A DNA stretch of 64,000 nucleotides from JAVVHH01 sp965199585 (GCA_965199585.1 CBDASI010000002.1:3038001-3102000); one strand, 5' to 3'. Shown: positions 52,114 to 61,275, counted from the first letter of the stretch. Made by a program: numbers and translations. Notes: generated from the letters alone by a model not told the origin.

Positions 52114-54183
52114 GTGAACCCGTCCCTGCTCAGCCTAGGCGCCAAGGCGAAGCCATATCTGCCCGGCACCGATGTCGGATTGGCGATCGGCATCGTAGCT
52201 TTGCTTGCGGTGCTGGTAGTTCCGCTGCCGTCGGCACTGCTTGACGTCGGACTGGCGTTATCGGTCACGGCCTCGGTCCTGGTTCTGATGGTGGCGGTGT
52301 TCCTGGCTCGCCCGTTGGACTTCACCAGCTTTCCGACCTTGCTGCTGCTGACGACGCTCCTGCGCTTGTCCCTCAACGTCGCGACAACACGATTGATCCT
52401 GAGCCGCGGTAACGAGGGGCCTTCGGCGGCCGGACACGTCGTCGAGGCATTCGGCGGCTTTTTGATGGGCGGTGACGTCGTCATCGGCGTCATCCTGTTC
52501 GCCATCCTGCTCGTCGTAAACTTCATGGTCATCACCAAGGGGTCCGGCCGTATCGCGGAAGTTGCGGCGCGCTTCAGCTTAGACGCCATGCCCGGCAAGC
52601 AGATGGCGATCGACGCGGATTTGTCGGCCGGCCTCATCAATGAAGCCACAGCTCGCGTCCGGCGGCGCGAGCTAGAAGAGGAAAGCGGCTTCTACGGCGC
52701 CATGGATGGTGCTGCTAAATTCGTCAGAGGTGACGCGATCGCCGGGTTGCTGATCACCGTGATCAACATCTTCGGCGGCCTCGCGATCGGGCTCGTACGG
52801 CATGGGATGCCTTTCTCGGAGGCCGCCGCAACGTTCACGACGCTGACCGTCGGCGACGGCCTCGTCTCGCAGATCCCTGCCCTTCTCGTCTCGACCGCTG
52901 CCGGTATTGTCGTCACCAAGGGCGGTGTCGAGGGCCCGGCGGATGCGGCCTTGATGCGGCAACTTGCCGGCTCTCCGAAGCCGCTCGCGATGGCTGCGGC
53001 GGCGGCGGCGGCGCTGGCGTTGATGCCGGGACTGCCGATGCTGCCATTCCTCAGCATTAGCGCCCTGGCTGGCGGCGGCGCCTGGTTCCGCCATAAAGCC
53101 GCCGCAGCGGCCGCGACCGCAGCGGTACCGATCGCCGGACCCGCGCCGGAGCCGCCGATCGCGGACGCGCTACGGATCGATGCACTCCGATTGGAGCTCG
53201 GCTATGGATTACTGACCATGGCCGGCGGCGATGCGCCGCGACTAACGGAGCAGATTAAGGGATTGCGCCGGGCTATCGCGGCGGAGATGGGCTTCGTTCT
53301 GCCGCCGGTCCGCATCCAGGACAATCTCCAACTCGCAGCGGATTCTTATGCGATCCGAGTCAAGGAGATCGAGGCGGCGCGCGGCGATCTGCGCCCGACG
53401 AAACTGCTCGCCATGGATCCGTCCGGCAGCATTCCCGACCTGCCCGGCGAGCGGACCGTGGAGCCGGCCTTCGGGTTGCCGGCACTGTGGATCGACGATG
53501 ACCAGCGCGAAAGCGCACTCCTTCGGAACCTCACCGTCGTCGACCCGGCCAGCGTTCTGACGACGCACTTGACTGAGGTCGTGCGGGATTCGATGGCCGA
53601 ACTGCTGTCGTATGCGGAAACCTTGAAGCTGCTCGAGGAACTGCCGCGCGAGCAGCAGAAATTGGTCGCCGACCTGATCCCAAGCCAGATCTCCGCCGGC
53701 GCCGTGCAGCGTGTGTTGCAGGCGCTGCTTACGGAACGCATTTCGCTTCGCGATCTGCCGACCATTCTGGAAGGTATCCAGGAGGCGTGCGGAGGCGGCA
53801 TTCGGGCGATCCAGTCGATCGCAGGACATGTGCGTACCCGGCTTGCGCGTCAGATCAGCGACAGTCACGTGGGCCCTGCAGGCTACATCCCGCTCGTGAC
53901 GTTATCTCCGGAATGGGAGGCCGCTTTCAGCGAGGCGCTGGTCGGGCCACCAGAAGATCGCCAGCTTGCCATCGCGCCGTCGAAGCTGAACGAGTTCATG
54001 CAGCGTTTCCGGGTGGTCTTCGAGACCGTGACAACCGGTGGCGAGGCGCCGGTGCTGCTCTGCTCCGGGACGATACGCGCCCATGTCCGCGCGATCGTCG
54101 AGCGTTTGCGTCCATCGACGCCGGTCTTGGCTCAAACCGAGATCTACCCGCGTGCTCGGATCCGCACGCTCGGAACGATCTGA
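52114..54183 (+). CDS. flhA: Flagellar biosynthesis protein FlhA
   Basis: This 689-residue protein is the export-gate membrane component. The GTG start is four bases after flbD. Eight transmembrane segments fill the first 330 residues (GLAIGIVALLAVLVVPLP, DVGLALSVTASVLVLMVAVF, ...). The FHIPEP-type motif region LDFTSFPTLLLLTTLLRLSLNVATTRLIL and the ISVGRDGLL-like TLTVGDGLVSQIPALLVSTAAGI are present. The cytoplasmic domain (about 345-689) includes the usual GGxGxRL-like and chaperone-binding elements (LRNLTVVDPASVLTTHLTEVVRDSMAELLSY, ERISLRDLPTILEGI). It is full length. Confidence 0.96.
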   Translation: MNPSLLSLGAKAKPYLPGTDVGLAIGIVALLAVLVVPLPSALLDVGLALSVTASVLVLMVAVFLARPLDFTSFPTLLLLTTLLRLSLNVATTRLILSRGNEGPSAAGHVVEAFGGFLMGGDVVIGVILFAILLVVNFMVITKGSGRIAEVAARFSLDAMPGKQMAIDADLSAGLINEATARVRRRELEEESGFYGAMDGAAKFVRGDAIAGLLITVINIFGGLAIGLVRHGMPFSEAAATFTTLTVGDGLVSQIPALLVSTAAGIVVTKGGVEGPADAALMRQLAGSPKPLAMAAAAAAALALMPGLPMLPFLSISALAGGGAWFRHKAAAAAATAAVPIAGPAPEPPIADALRIDALRLELGYGLLTMAGGDAPRLTEQIKGLRRAIAAEMGFVLPPVRIQDNLQLAADSYAIRVKEIEAARGDLRPTKLLAMDPSGSIPDLPGERTVEPAFGLPALWIDDDQRESALLRNLTVVDPASVLTTHLTEVVRDSMAELLSYAETLKLLEELPREQQKLVADLIPSQISAGAVQRVLQALLTERISLRDLPTILEGIQEACGGGIRAIQSIAGHVRTRLARQISDSHVGPAGYIPLVTLSPEWEAAFSEALVGPPEDRQLAIAPSKLNEFMQRFRVVFETVTTGGEAPVLLCSGTIRAHVRAIVERLRPSTPVLAQTEIYPRARIRTLGTI

Positions 54184-54226
54184 TCTTAATCATTCGCAAA
54201 CCATCGCCTGGTAATGTGCTCCAAGC

Positions 54227-55255
54227 ATGCGCTTAAAAGTCTATCAGGCGGCGAATATCGTCACAGCAATGGCAATGGTTCGGGACGAGTTGGGGCCTGA
54301 CGCCCTGATACTCGCTCACCGCTCCGTCGATGGCGGTGTCGAGCTGACTGCGGCGCAGGAGCAGCCAAGCTTTGAGGCGGAGCCGATCGAGCTGGCAATA
54401 GCGTCAGTCATGCCGCTTGAGGCCTGGCCGGCGCCAACACCTACCGCGACCCCGATTGCACCAAGTTATCTCGCGCGTGCCGGCACGTTGCGGTGGCATG
54501 GCGTGCCGAGTGAGCTTTCCAAACGCCTCGACCGTGGTGACCTCGAGCGGAATATTGCGGCAGCACTGTCGTTCGATGCGCTACCTTGCGCCGTTGGCAA
54601 TGCGCCGTTGTTGCTCGTTGGGCCACCAGGCGCAGGTAAGACCCTGACGACGGCCCGGATCGCAACACGGCTGAAGATTTCAGGCCAGTCCTCGCTGGTG
54701 ATCACGACCGATGGACGGCGCGCCGGTGCAGCCGAACAACTCGCGGCATTCACTCGGCTGCTTGGCCTGACGTTGATTGTGGCGGACACGCCCAAACAGT
54801 TGGCCCGGGCGGTCGGCCGCCGGGTCGCCGGCGAGCCGGTGCTCGTCGATATGCCAGGCCTGAACATGGCCGACCCAGACGATCGAGCCTACCTCTGCGG
54901 TTGCCAGGCTGCGATCGACGCCACGATCGCGCTCGTCCTCCCCGCCGGTCTCGACCCGGCGGAAACCGCGGAGATGGCGCAGGAGTACCGCGAGTTGGGC
55001 GCGACGTTGCTGATCGCAACGCGGCTCGACCAATCGCGCCGCCTTGGTGGCTTGCTCGCGGCCGCGAATGCGGGCCTGGCATTGACCGAGGCCGGAACCA
55101 GCGCGGCGGTGGCCGATGGTCTGACTAGGTTGACCCCCGCGTTCATCGCCGAACGCCTTTCCACCATGCGTCCGAAAGGCGCCGCCGAGACCGGGACGGG
55201 CGCACTCGCCACTCTAGCGCGAGCGTTCGGCGAACCATCGAGATCGGAACAATGA
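54227..55255 (+). CDS. flhF: Flagellar SRP-type GTPase FlhF
   Basis: This 342-residue protein is the signal-recognition-particle-type GTPase that places flagella and sets their number. It opens with the FlhF N-terminus MRLKVYQAANIVTAMAMVRDELGPDALI. The G domain has GPPGAGKTLTTARIA (P-loop, about 128-142), DGRRAGAAEQL, a G3 variant DMPGLN, and the specificity motif ATRLDQSRRLG. Compared with typical FlhF (DTAG, TKLD) these are slightly degenerate, so GTP binding or hydrolysis may be altered. Its stop overlaps the flhG start (ATGA). Confidence 0.88.
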   Translation: MRLKVYQAANIVTAMAMVRDELGPDALILAHRSVDGGVELTAAQEQPSFEAEPIELAIASVMPLEAWPAPTPTATPIAPSYLARAGTLRWHGVPSELSKRLDRGDLERNIAAALSFDALPCAVGNAPLLLVGPPGAGKTLTTARIATRLKISGQSSLVITTDGRRAGAAEQLAAFTRLLGLTLIVADTPKQLARAVGRRVAGEPVLVDMPGLNMADPDDRAYLCGCQAAIDATIALVLPAGLDPAETAEMAQEYRELGATLLIATRLDQSRRLGGLLAAANAGLALTEAGTSAAVADGLTRLTPAFIAERLSTMRPKGAAETGTGALATLARAFGEPSRSEQ

Positions 55256-55992
55256 GCAGCTCTCCCCGCACAATCTCGATCGCCTCCGGAAAAGGCGGCG
55301 TCGGTAAGACCTGGTTTTCCATCACGCTGGCGCATGCGCTTGCGCGACAAGGCCGCCGGGTCCTTCTCATCGACGGCGATCTCGGGCTTGCGAACGTCGA
55401 CGTTCAGCTCGGCCTACTTCCCAGGGTCGATCTCGGCGCAGTCCTGACGGGCCCCACACGTCTGAGCGACGTCGTCAGCCCGTACGAGCCCGGCGGCTTC
55501 GAAGTGATCGCCGGACGGTCCGGCTGCGGTGACCTGTCGAGCTTGAGCGAGGGGCAGCTCGCGCTCTTGATGAGCGAACTAGAAACCCTACTGCCGGATC
55601 GCGATCACATCCTCTTGGATCTTGGTGCCGGAGTGACACGCTCGGTTCGGCAGATGGCGGCTTGGGCGGACATGCTATTCGTGATCGCCACGGAAGAGCC
55701 GACCAGCCTGACCGACGCCTACGCGACCTTGAAGCTTCACGCGTTAGACAAGCCCGACGGCGACACCCGCCTCGTCATCAACCAAGCCGTCAGCTTTCGC
55801 GGCGGCGATCAGACGGCCGACACATTGACCCGTGCCTGCGTCAGCTTCTTGGGTCGTGCGCCGAGCGTGGCCGGAACCATCCGCCGGGACCCGAACGTGC
55901 CCGATGCGATACGCCGCCAAACATTGATGCTGCATCGCCACCCACTCAGCCCGGCAGCCGTCGACTTAGAACGGATTGCTGCTAGCCTGTAA
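55252..55992 (+). CDS. flhG: MinD-type ATPase FlhG (YlxH/FleN-like), flagellar number regulator
   Basis: This 246-residue protein has the deviant Walker A SGKGGVGKTWFSITLAHALA (about 13-31), LIDGDLGLANVDVQLGL, and LLDLGAGVTRSVRQMAAWAD (ParA/MinD Walker B region), then DAYATLKL and RRDPNVPDAIRRQ. With FlhF it determines flagellar place and number. It is coupled to flhF by ATGA. The C-terminal amphipathic membrane-targeting helix of MinD (HPLSPAAVDLERIAASL) is weak here. Confidence 0.92.
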   Translation: MSSSPRTISIASGKGGVGKTWFSITLAHALARQGRRVLLIDGDLGLANVDVQLGLLPRVDLGAVLTGPTRLSDVVSPYEPGGFEVIAGRSGCGDLSSLSEGQLALLMSELETLLPDRDHILLDLGAGVTRSVRQMAAWADMLFVIATEEPTSLTDAYATLKLHALDKPDGDTRLVINQAVSFRGGDQTADTLTRACVSFLGRAPSVAGTIRRDPNVPDAIRRQTLMLHRHPLSPAAVDLERIAASL

Positions 55993-56043
55993 TCCTGCAG
56001 ATCCGCGCCAACATGCGAGCCGGGAGACACGCGAAGGGGCGGA

Positions 56044-57186
56044 ATGCATCTAATTTCGACCAAACGCGACCTTCGGGTCGACTTCTTCCGCGGTGTCGCG
56101 CTCTGGTTGATCTTCATCGACCACATTCCTGGCAACTGGATTGCTCAGTTCAGCCTGCGAAATTTCGCCCTCTGCGACTCTACCGAGGTCTTCGTGTTGC
56201 TTGCCGGTTACGCCGCAGGCCTCGCCTACGGTCGCAGCATGGACAAGAATGGTTGGATATTCGCCGGCGCGGACGTGTTGCGGCGTGCCTGGATCCTCTA
56301 CATCGCGCATATCTTCTTATTCGTCGTCTTCAGTGCCCAAGTCTCCTACTCAGCGACCGCGCTGGACCGGTCCGACTACCTCGAAGAAATCCACATCGAT
56401 GCGTTAGCCGAAGCGCCCTATCGCGCGATGCTCGAGGCCTTGCTGCTGCACTTCCAGCCGGCCTATCTCGACATCTTGCCGATGTATATCGCGCTGCTGG
56501 TCGTGTTCGCCTTCGTCATCCCGCTGCTGCGCTGGCGCTGGCTGCTGTTGCTGCTGTCGGGGTGCGCCTACGTGGCCGCTCGCGTGACAGGCTACAACCT
56601 GTCGTCATGGACGGGCGGCGGCTGGTACTTCAACCCGATCGCGTGGCAGTTCCTGTTTATCTGCGGCGCCATTCTGTCCTATCGACCGATCGTGCTTCCG
56701 GGCCCGAAGCGTTTATACGATGTCGCGGCAGCAGCGATTTTGCTTGTCGGCTTGATCCTTCTCTGGTGGATCTGGCCGGCAGCGGATGTCGACACCTCTA
56801 TGCCAATCTGGGCGGTGAAGATCCTCGTCTCGGTCGATAAACAAAACTTGCATCCGATGCGACTGCTGTCGATCTTCGCACTCGTGTGGCTCGTAGTGCG
56901 GCTAGTCCCAAAAGGGGCGAAATGGGTGCAAAGCCGTGGTGCTGCGCCATTCGTCATATGCGGTCAGCACTCGCTTGCGGTGTTCTGCACTGGCATATTC
57001 CTCTCATTCTTGGGACGCCTCGCGATGGAAGAACGACCGGATTGGATGGTTCAAGCAGCGGTGAACGTCATCGGCCCGGTGGCGCTCGTCGGCGTGGGCG
57101 CGTTGTCCGCGTGGTATCGCCGCAAAGGCAGGCCTGCGTCGGGCGATGGCCCGGCCGAACCGACTCCGCAGGCGGGGAGGGTCTGA
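56044..57186 (+). CDS. OpgC-type membrane acyltransferase
   Basis: This 380-residue protein has about ten hydrophobic segments and matches the OpgC/MdoC domain: RDLRVDFFRGVALWLIFIDHIPGNWIA (about 8-34), VFVLLAGYAAGLAYGR, WILYIAHIFLFVVF, and conserved LHFQPAYLDILPMYIALL (about 138-155). These enzymes transfer acyl groups such as succinyl onto periplasmic glucans. A ribosome-binding site (AGGGGCGG) precedes the ATG. It is coupled to the following SGNH protein (TGATG). The donor, acceptor and role here are unknown; it follows the flagellar genes by about 50 bases but need not be related to them. Confidence 0.87.
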   Translation: MHLISTKRDLRVDFFRGVALWLIFIDHIPGNWIAQFSLRNFALCDSTEVFVLLAGYAAGLAYGRSMDKNGWIFAGADVLRRAWILYIAHIFLFVVFSAQVSYSATALDRSDYLEEIHIDALAEAPYRAMLEALLLHFQPAYLDILPMYIALLVVFAFVIPLLRWRWLLLLLSGCAYVAARVTGYNLSSWTGGGWYFNPIAWQFLFICGAILSYRPIVLPGPKRLYDVAAAAILLVGLILLWWIWPAADVDTSMPIWAVKILVSVDKQNLHPMRLLSIFALVWLVVRLVPKGAKWVQSRGAAPFVICGQHSLAVFCTGIFLSFLGRLAMEERPDWMVQAAVNVIGPVALVGVGALSAWYRRKGRPASGDGPAEPTPQAGRV

Positions 57187-58004
57187 TGCATCGCGTTGCA
57201 GCACTGCTGATGGCATCCGTCCTCTCCTGCGGAAGCGCTTGGGCCGTCCCCGTCCCGGCCAAGTGCCTCTTGCCCGATGACGCCGCTGGAACCCCCTCAC
57301 CGCTACCCCACGTCGCTGCGGCGTTGCAGGCAGGCAGCACGTTGAACGTTCTGGCAATCGGCTCGGCCAATCTATTTCGGCCTGAAGCTAGTCTCGCGCC
57401 TGGCGCACTGATTGCCCAATCGGTCGATGGTGCCGCGTCGGGCACGGTCCCCTCGCCGCAGATTATCACCGATGCACCGAGCAGCACGGCGTTTCCGCAG
57501 CAGATGGCGTTGACCCTCGAGCGGCTGGTGCCGGGCGCCACGGTCAAGATGACGGTGCGCGGCGGGCGAGGCTTGTCGGCGAGCGACCAACTAAAGCTGA
57601 TGGCGGAGACGCTCGAGCAAGGTAAGTACCAGCTCGTGCTGTGGCAGACGGGCACCGTGGAAGCGGTTCGGAATTTTCCTCCAAGCGAATTCGCCCAGAT
57701 CCTGACGGAGGGTGTCGAAAAAACGTCACAAGCGCAGGCTGATCTGGTCCTGGTCGATCCGCAGTTCAGCCGCTTCCTGCAGACGAACAGCAACATCGAT
57801 CCCTATGAGCAGGCTTTCTCCATGGTCGGGTCGATGCCCAACGTGCTGGTATTTCGGCGCTTTGACCTGATGCGGAGTTGGGTGAACGACGGTCTCATCG
57901 ATCTGGAGCGGACGCCGAAGGCCGGGCGGCTACAGGCGGTTGAACAACTGCATGCCTGCTTGGGCGGTCAACTTGCGCGGTTGGTGATCAGCGGCACGCA
58001 CTGA
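57186..58004 (+). CDS. Secreted SGNH-like protein paired with the OpgC acyltransferase
   Basis: This 272-residue protein has the signal peptide MHRVAALLMASVLSCGSAWA (cleavage near residue 20). The mature part has an SGNH-like order: LNVLAIGSANL (block I place, with GSA where GDS is usual), VKMTVRGGRGLSASDQL (block II), and YQLVLWQTGTVEAVR (block III). The catalytic Ser/His pattern is not complete to my eye, so it may bind or carry substrate rather than hydrolyse it. The ATG overlaps the OpgC stop by one base. Such pairs resemble acyltransferase-plus-SGNH units that O-acylate envelope polymers. Confidence 0.7.
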   Translation: MHRVAALLMASVLSCGSAWAVPVPAKCLLPDDAAGTPSPLPHVAAALQAGSTLNVLAIGSANLFRPEASLAPGALIAQSVDGAASGTVPSPQIITDAPSSTAFPQQMALTLERLVPGATVKMTVRGGRGLSASDQLKLMAETLEQGKYQLVLWQTGTVEAVRNFPPSEFAQILTEGVEKTSQAQADLVLVDPQFSRFLQTNSNIDPYEQAFSMVGSMPNVLVFRRFDLMRSWVNDGLIDLERTPKAGRLQAVEQLHACLGGQLARLVISGTH

Positions 58005-58114
58005 AGATTATTTCCGCAATGGACCAGATTGCCCCATGCGTGACTTGACGGACACGCCGGTGCGGCGGGTGGAAACCGAAAGCAACTCATCCACTCGCGG
58101 TACATTGGATCGAT

Positions 58115-58279
58115 ATGCAAAACATTGCTGACCACCAACCGGCGATCGATCTCTCGGAGACCACGGCGTTTGCCGTGTGGCTCGGCCGCGCTTTGAAGAC
58201 GTGCCATGAGGGCGCCGTGCACGAGCCGATCCCAGCGAAGTTGCTGGCCTTGTTGCCACCGGTGCGGACGGAGCGTTAG
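58115..58279 (+). CDS. 54-residue NepR-like protein
   Basis: This short frame encodes 54 residues and has a GGAT-containing ribosome-binding site eight bases before the ATG. The C-terminal half, LGRALKTCHEGAVHEPIPA followed by KLLALLPPV (about 24-52), resembles the NepR family helix-linker-helix core, xGRxLRxLYxxVVxEPIPxxxLxLL. NepR is the anti-sigma factor of the general stress response and binds EcfG. Classical NepR lies beside ecfG and phyR, but here its neighbours are an SGNH protein and mtnA. It may be a stand-alone or divergent NepR paralogue. No EcfG-type GGAAC-N16/17-CGTT promoter could be confirmed upstream. Confidence 0.55.
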   Translation: MQNIADHQPAIDLSETTAFAVWLGRALKTCHEGAVHEPIPAKLLALLPPVRTER

Positions 58280-58331
58280 CGCGTCGGTATGCACACGACT
58301 ATAAGTGCCGCTCCAGTAAGGTGGAGCGGGC

Positions 58332-59444
58332 ATGAAGGTTGACGGCACCAACTATCGAACGATCTGGGTTGACGAGAGTGATCGCTGGTCGGTCCGCGTA
58401 TTCGACCAGACCAAGTTGCCGTGGGCACTCGAGTATGTCCGGCTCGCCTCACTCCTGGATGCTGCCCACGCGATCCGCAGCATGCAGGTGCGTGGCGCAC
58501 CATTGATCGGCGCCACGGCGGCCTACGGGCTGGCACTAGCCGTGCGCGAGAACCCCGCCACCGAAGCGATGGAGCGAGCGGCCGAGACGCTCGCCGGAAC
58601 CCGGCCGACCGCCATCAATCTTCGCTGGGCGCTCGACCGCATGCTGACCCGCTTGCGCAATACGACATCGGCCAACCGCGTGCAGGTAGCCTATCAGGAG
58701 GCCGCTCTGATCGCCGACGAGGACGTCGCGCAGAACTCGGCCATTGGCGACCATGGCAAGAGCCTGCTGGACGACATCGCCGCGCGTAAGCCGCAGCAGC
58801 CGGTCAACGTCCTGACGCACTGCAACGCGGGTTGGCTCGCGACCGTCGATTGGGGAACGGCCTTAGCACCGATCTACAAGGCGCACGACGCCGGCATCCC
58901 GGTCCATGTCTGGGTCGACGAGACCCGGCCGCGCAACCAGGGCGCGTTCCTGACCGCGTGGGAACTCGGCAAGCACGGCGTGCCGCACACGGTCATCTCC
59001 GACAACGCGGGCGGCCACCTAATGCAGCACGGCAAGGTGGACATCGCCATCGTCGGCGCGGACCGGGTGAGCCGAAGCGGTGATGCCGCCAACAAAATCG
59101 GCACTTACCTGAAGGCACTGGCCGCGCATGATAATGGCGTGCCGTTCTGGGTCGCCGCCCCGTCGAGCACCATCGACTGGACCGTGACCGACGGTACCTT
59201 GATCCCGATCGAGGAGCGCGACGCTGCCGAGGTGACGACCATCACCGGACGCGGGCTCGACGGCAAGGTGACCACGGTCCGCGTGATCCCGACCAGTAGC
59301 CCGGCGGCCAACCCGGCGTTCGACGTGACGCCGTCGCGCCTGCTGAGCGGCTTCATTACCGAGCGCGGGCGGTGCGCGCCGACCCAGGCCGGGTTGGCGG
59401 GCCTATTCCCCGATCTAGCGTCGGCTCACGAGCCGTCGGTGTAA
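58332..59444 (+). CDS. mtnA: S-methyl-5-thioribose-1-phosphate isomerase
   Basis: This 370-residue enzyme of the methionine salvage pathway isomerises MTR-1-P to MTRu-1-P. The family motifs are complete: SMQVRGAPLIGATAAYGLAL (about 52-72), RPTAINLRWALDRML, NVLTHCNAGWLATVDWGTALAPIYKA with the catalytic Cys, and IVGADRVSRSGDAANKIGTY with the catalytic Asp. The ATG follows AAGGTGGAGCGGGC. Only 52 bases separate it from the NepR-like gene. Its last 19 bases overlap the end of the convergent LpxL-type gene. No other salvage genes are in the window. Confidence 0.96.
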   Translation: MKVDGTNYRTIWVDESDRWSVRVFDQTKLPWALEYVRLASLLDAAHAIRSMQVRGAPLIGATAAYGLALAVRENPATEAMERAAETLAGTRPTAINLRWALDRMLTRLRNTTSANRVQVAYQEAALIADEDVAQNSAIGDHGKSLLDDIAARKPQQPVNVLTHCNAGWLATVDWGTALAPIYKAHDAGIPVHVWVDETRPRNQGAFLTAWELGKHGVPHTVISDNAGGHLMQHGKVDIAIVGADRVSRSGDAANKIGTYLKALAAHDNGVPFWVAAPSSTIDWTVTDGTLIPIEERDAAEVTTITGRGLDGKVTTVRVIPTSSPAANPAFDVTPSRLLSGFITERGRCAPTQAGLAGLFPDLASAHEPSV

Positions 59445-60325
59445 ATTTCCCGGGGCCAGCGCCGGTGCAACCATAGCCAGCTCTCCGGCTTGGCGCGGAT
59501 CCAGGCTTCCAGGCGGTCGTTGACGGTCTGCGTCAAAGCAGCAACGTCAGCTGCCCGATCGCCGGTATCGGGCAGCGGCACCGGCGCTTCGTAGGTCACC
59601 CGGAAGCGGCCCGGCGCGAGCCGTTGCGCGTAGGTCGGCAGCACGGGGCGGCCGATCCGCAGCGCCAACGCGGCCAATGCGGATGCTGTCATCGCGGGAT
59701 GTCCGAAGAAATTGGCGCGGATGCCGTCGTTCATCTTCTGGTCGTTCAACAGCCCGACAAAGCCTTTCTGCCGCAGGTGCAGCAGCGCCTGCCGCGCTCC
59801 CTGTGCGCCTTTCGGGAACAGCTTCTCGTTGGCTCCCTCCGACGCGCGTCGCAGTTCGAGGATCAGCGCGTCGATCTCCGGGTTGTCGGAGGCGCGATAG
59901 ACCGTGGCAAACTGGACGCCGCGCCGGGCCGTTGCCAGCGGCAGGACCTCCCAATTGCCGATATGTCCGGTAAACAAGATTCCCGGCCCGCCCTGCGCGG
60001 CGAATGCCTCGATGTGTTCGCTGCCGACGACTTCCCAGCCCGGCCCACTCGCTGTCTCAGAGAGTTGGCCCACATGAGGGAACTCCCCCGCGGTGCGGCC
60101 GAGATTGTCCCACACGCCGCGCACGATCTGCTTGCGCGCGGCGGCGTCGAGCTGCGGCATTGCCAAGCGGAGGTTTCGGTCCGCGACCTTGGACACCGGC
60201 AGCAGCGGCCCGATGCCGCGGGCGACGGCGCCGCAAAGATCGCTGGACCGCACCGGACCCAGCGAGCGGAATAGCCGGACGGCCGAGCGCGCGGCGATGC
60301 CCTCGAGGCGGTGTAGCAGCGTCAT
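59426..60325 (-). CDS. LpxL/HtrB-type lipid A acyltransferase
   Basis: This 299-residue membrane-associated protein transfers a fatty acyl chain onto lipid A. The catalytic motif is HIGNWE (HX4E, about 125-130), preceded by GILFTG. Further features are GARQALLHLRQKGFVGLLNDQKMNDGIRANFFG (about 180-212) and the family's AxxLALRIGRPVLP. The ATG overlaps the lpxK stop (ATGA at 60322-60325); the frame continuing to 60373 is not needed. It sits last in the waaA-lpxK-lpxL run, a standard lipid A grouping. Confidence 0.88.
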   Translation of the reverse strand: MTLLHRLEGIAARSAVRLFRSLGPVRSSDLCGAVARGIGPLLPVSKVADRNLRLAMPQLDAAARKQIVRGVWDNLGRTAGEFPHVGQLSETASGPGWEVVGSEHIEAFAAQGGPGILFTGHIGNWEVLPLATARRGVQFATVYRASDNPEIDALILELRRASEGANEKLFPKGAQGARQALLHLRQKGFVGLLNDQKMNDGIRANFFGHPAMTASALAALALRIGRPVLPTYAQRLAPGRFRVTYEAPVPLPDTGDRAADVAALTQTVNDRLEAWIRAKPESWLWLHRRWPREIYTDGS

Positions 60326-61275
60326 CCGATGACCTCGTCCAGTATCCGCTCCACGCCTGCCTCGTCCCGCCATGTCAAGCCGACCCCAAGCACATCGACC
60401 TGCGCCCGCAGTGATGGAGGCAGGCGGACGGCATCCTTCGCCGTGGTCAGCGGCCGCGCGCCCAAGCGGGCCGCGGCGGCGAACACGCCGTCCAGCTCAC
60501 GCATCGTGTAAGGATGGTGATCGGCGAACGCCGTCGACCCGGCCATGACGGCGCCCGCAGCCACCACCGTCTCGAAAAACTTGCTCGGCCGGCCGATGCC
60601 GCAGAAGGCGAACACCCGCTCGCCGTCCAGTGCGCGGTCCGGCTCCAGCCGAGCATCCAGGATCGGCAAGCCGCCCAGGGCCGCACGCGCGCTCGCCCGA
60701 TCGGCGCCAATCAGAACCGCGGCGCGGCAGCGGAACGCCGCCGCCGCTGCCGGCTCGCGCAGCGGGCCTGCTGGCAGGACCCGGCCGTTGCCGAACCCGA
60801 CTGTGCCATCGACGACCAGCAGCGAGGCAGTCTTGACCAGGCCCGGATTCTGCAATCCGTCATCCATCAGCAGAAATTCCGCACCGGCCGCGACGGCCGC
60901 GCGGGCGGAGGCGGCGCGATCGGCACCGACCCACGTCGGCGCCGCTTCGGCCAGCAGCAACGGCTCGTCCCCGACCACCGCGGCACGATGCATCGCGGGA
61001 TCCACGCGGAGAACGTCGCGCGTCCGGCCGCCGTAGCCGCGGGTGAGGCAATGCACGGCGACGCCGCGGCGGGTGAGCCGCCGGATCAGATCGAGCACGA
61101 CGGTCGTCTTCCCTGCCCCGCCGACGCTCGCATTGCCGCAGCAGAGCACCGGCACCGAGGCTGCGAAACCGGGCCGGCGCAGGCGTCGCCGGGTGGCTGA
61201 CGCGGTCAGGCGGGAGAGCGGCGACAGCAATAGCGGGAGCAAGCCGTCCTGCTGCCAGAACGCGGGCGGGTTCAC
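60322..61275 (-). CDS. lpxK: Tetraacyldisaccharide 4'-kinase LpxK
   Basis: This 317-residue kinase phosphorylates the lipid A precursor at the 4' position. The start GTG 61275 (NPPAFWQQDGLLPLLLSPLS) fits the family, which begins with a short amphipathic stretch; the frame is open to 61350 but overlaps waaA. Motifs are VPVLCCGNASVGGAGKTTVVLDLI (P-loop), CLTRGYGGR, GDEPLLLAEA, LLMDDGLQN, LPAGPLREP, and FADHHPYTMREL. It lies eight bases after waaA and overlaps the acyltransferase gene. Confidence 0.95.
   Translation of the reverse strand: MNPPAFWQQDGLLPLLLSPLSRLTASATRRRLRRPGFAASVPVLCCGNASVGGAGKTTVVLDLIRRLTRRGVAVHCLTRGYGGRTRDVLRVDPAMHRAAVVGDEPLLLAEAAPTWVGADRAASARAAVAAGAEFLLMDDGLQNPGLVKTASLLVVDGTVGFGNGRVLPAGPLREPAAAAAFRCRAAVLIGADRASARAALGGLPILDARLEPDRALDGERVFAFCGIGRPSKFFETVVAAGAVMAGSTAFADHHPYTMRELDGVFAAAARLGARPLTTAKDAVRLPPSLRAQVDVLGVGLTWRDEAGVERILDEVIG

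Noticed and set aside
58060..58114. Possible EcfG-type promoter (GGAAA...) before the NepR-like gene
   Set aside because: GGAAAC occurs near 58070, but no CGTT follows at 16-17 bases.
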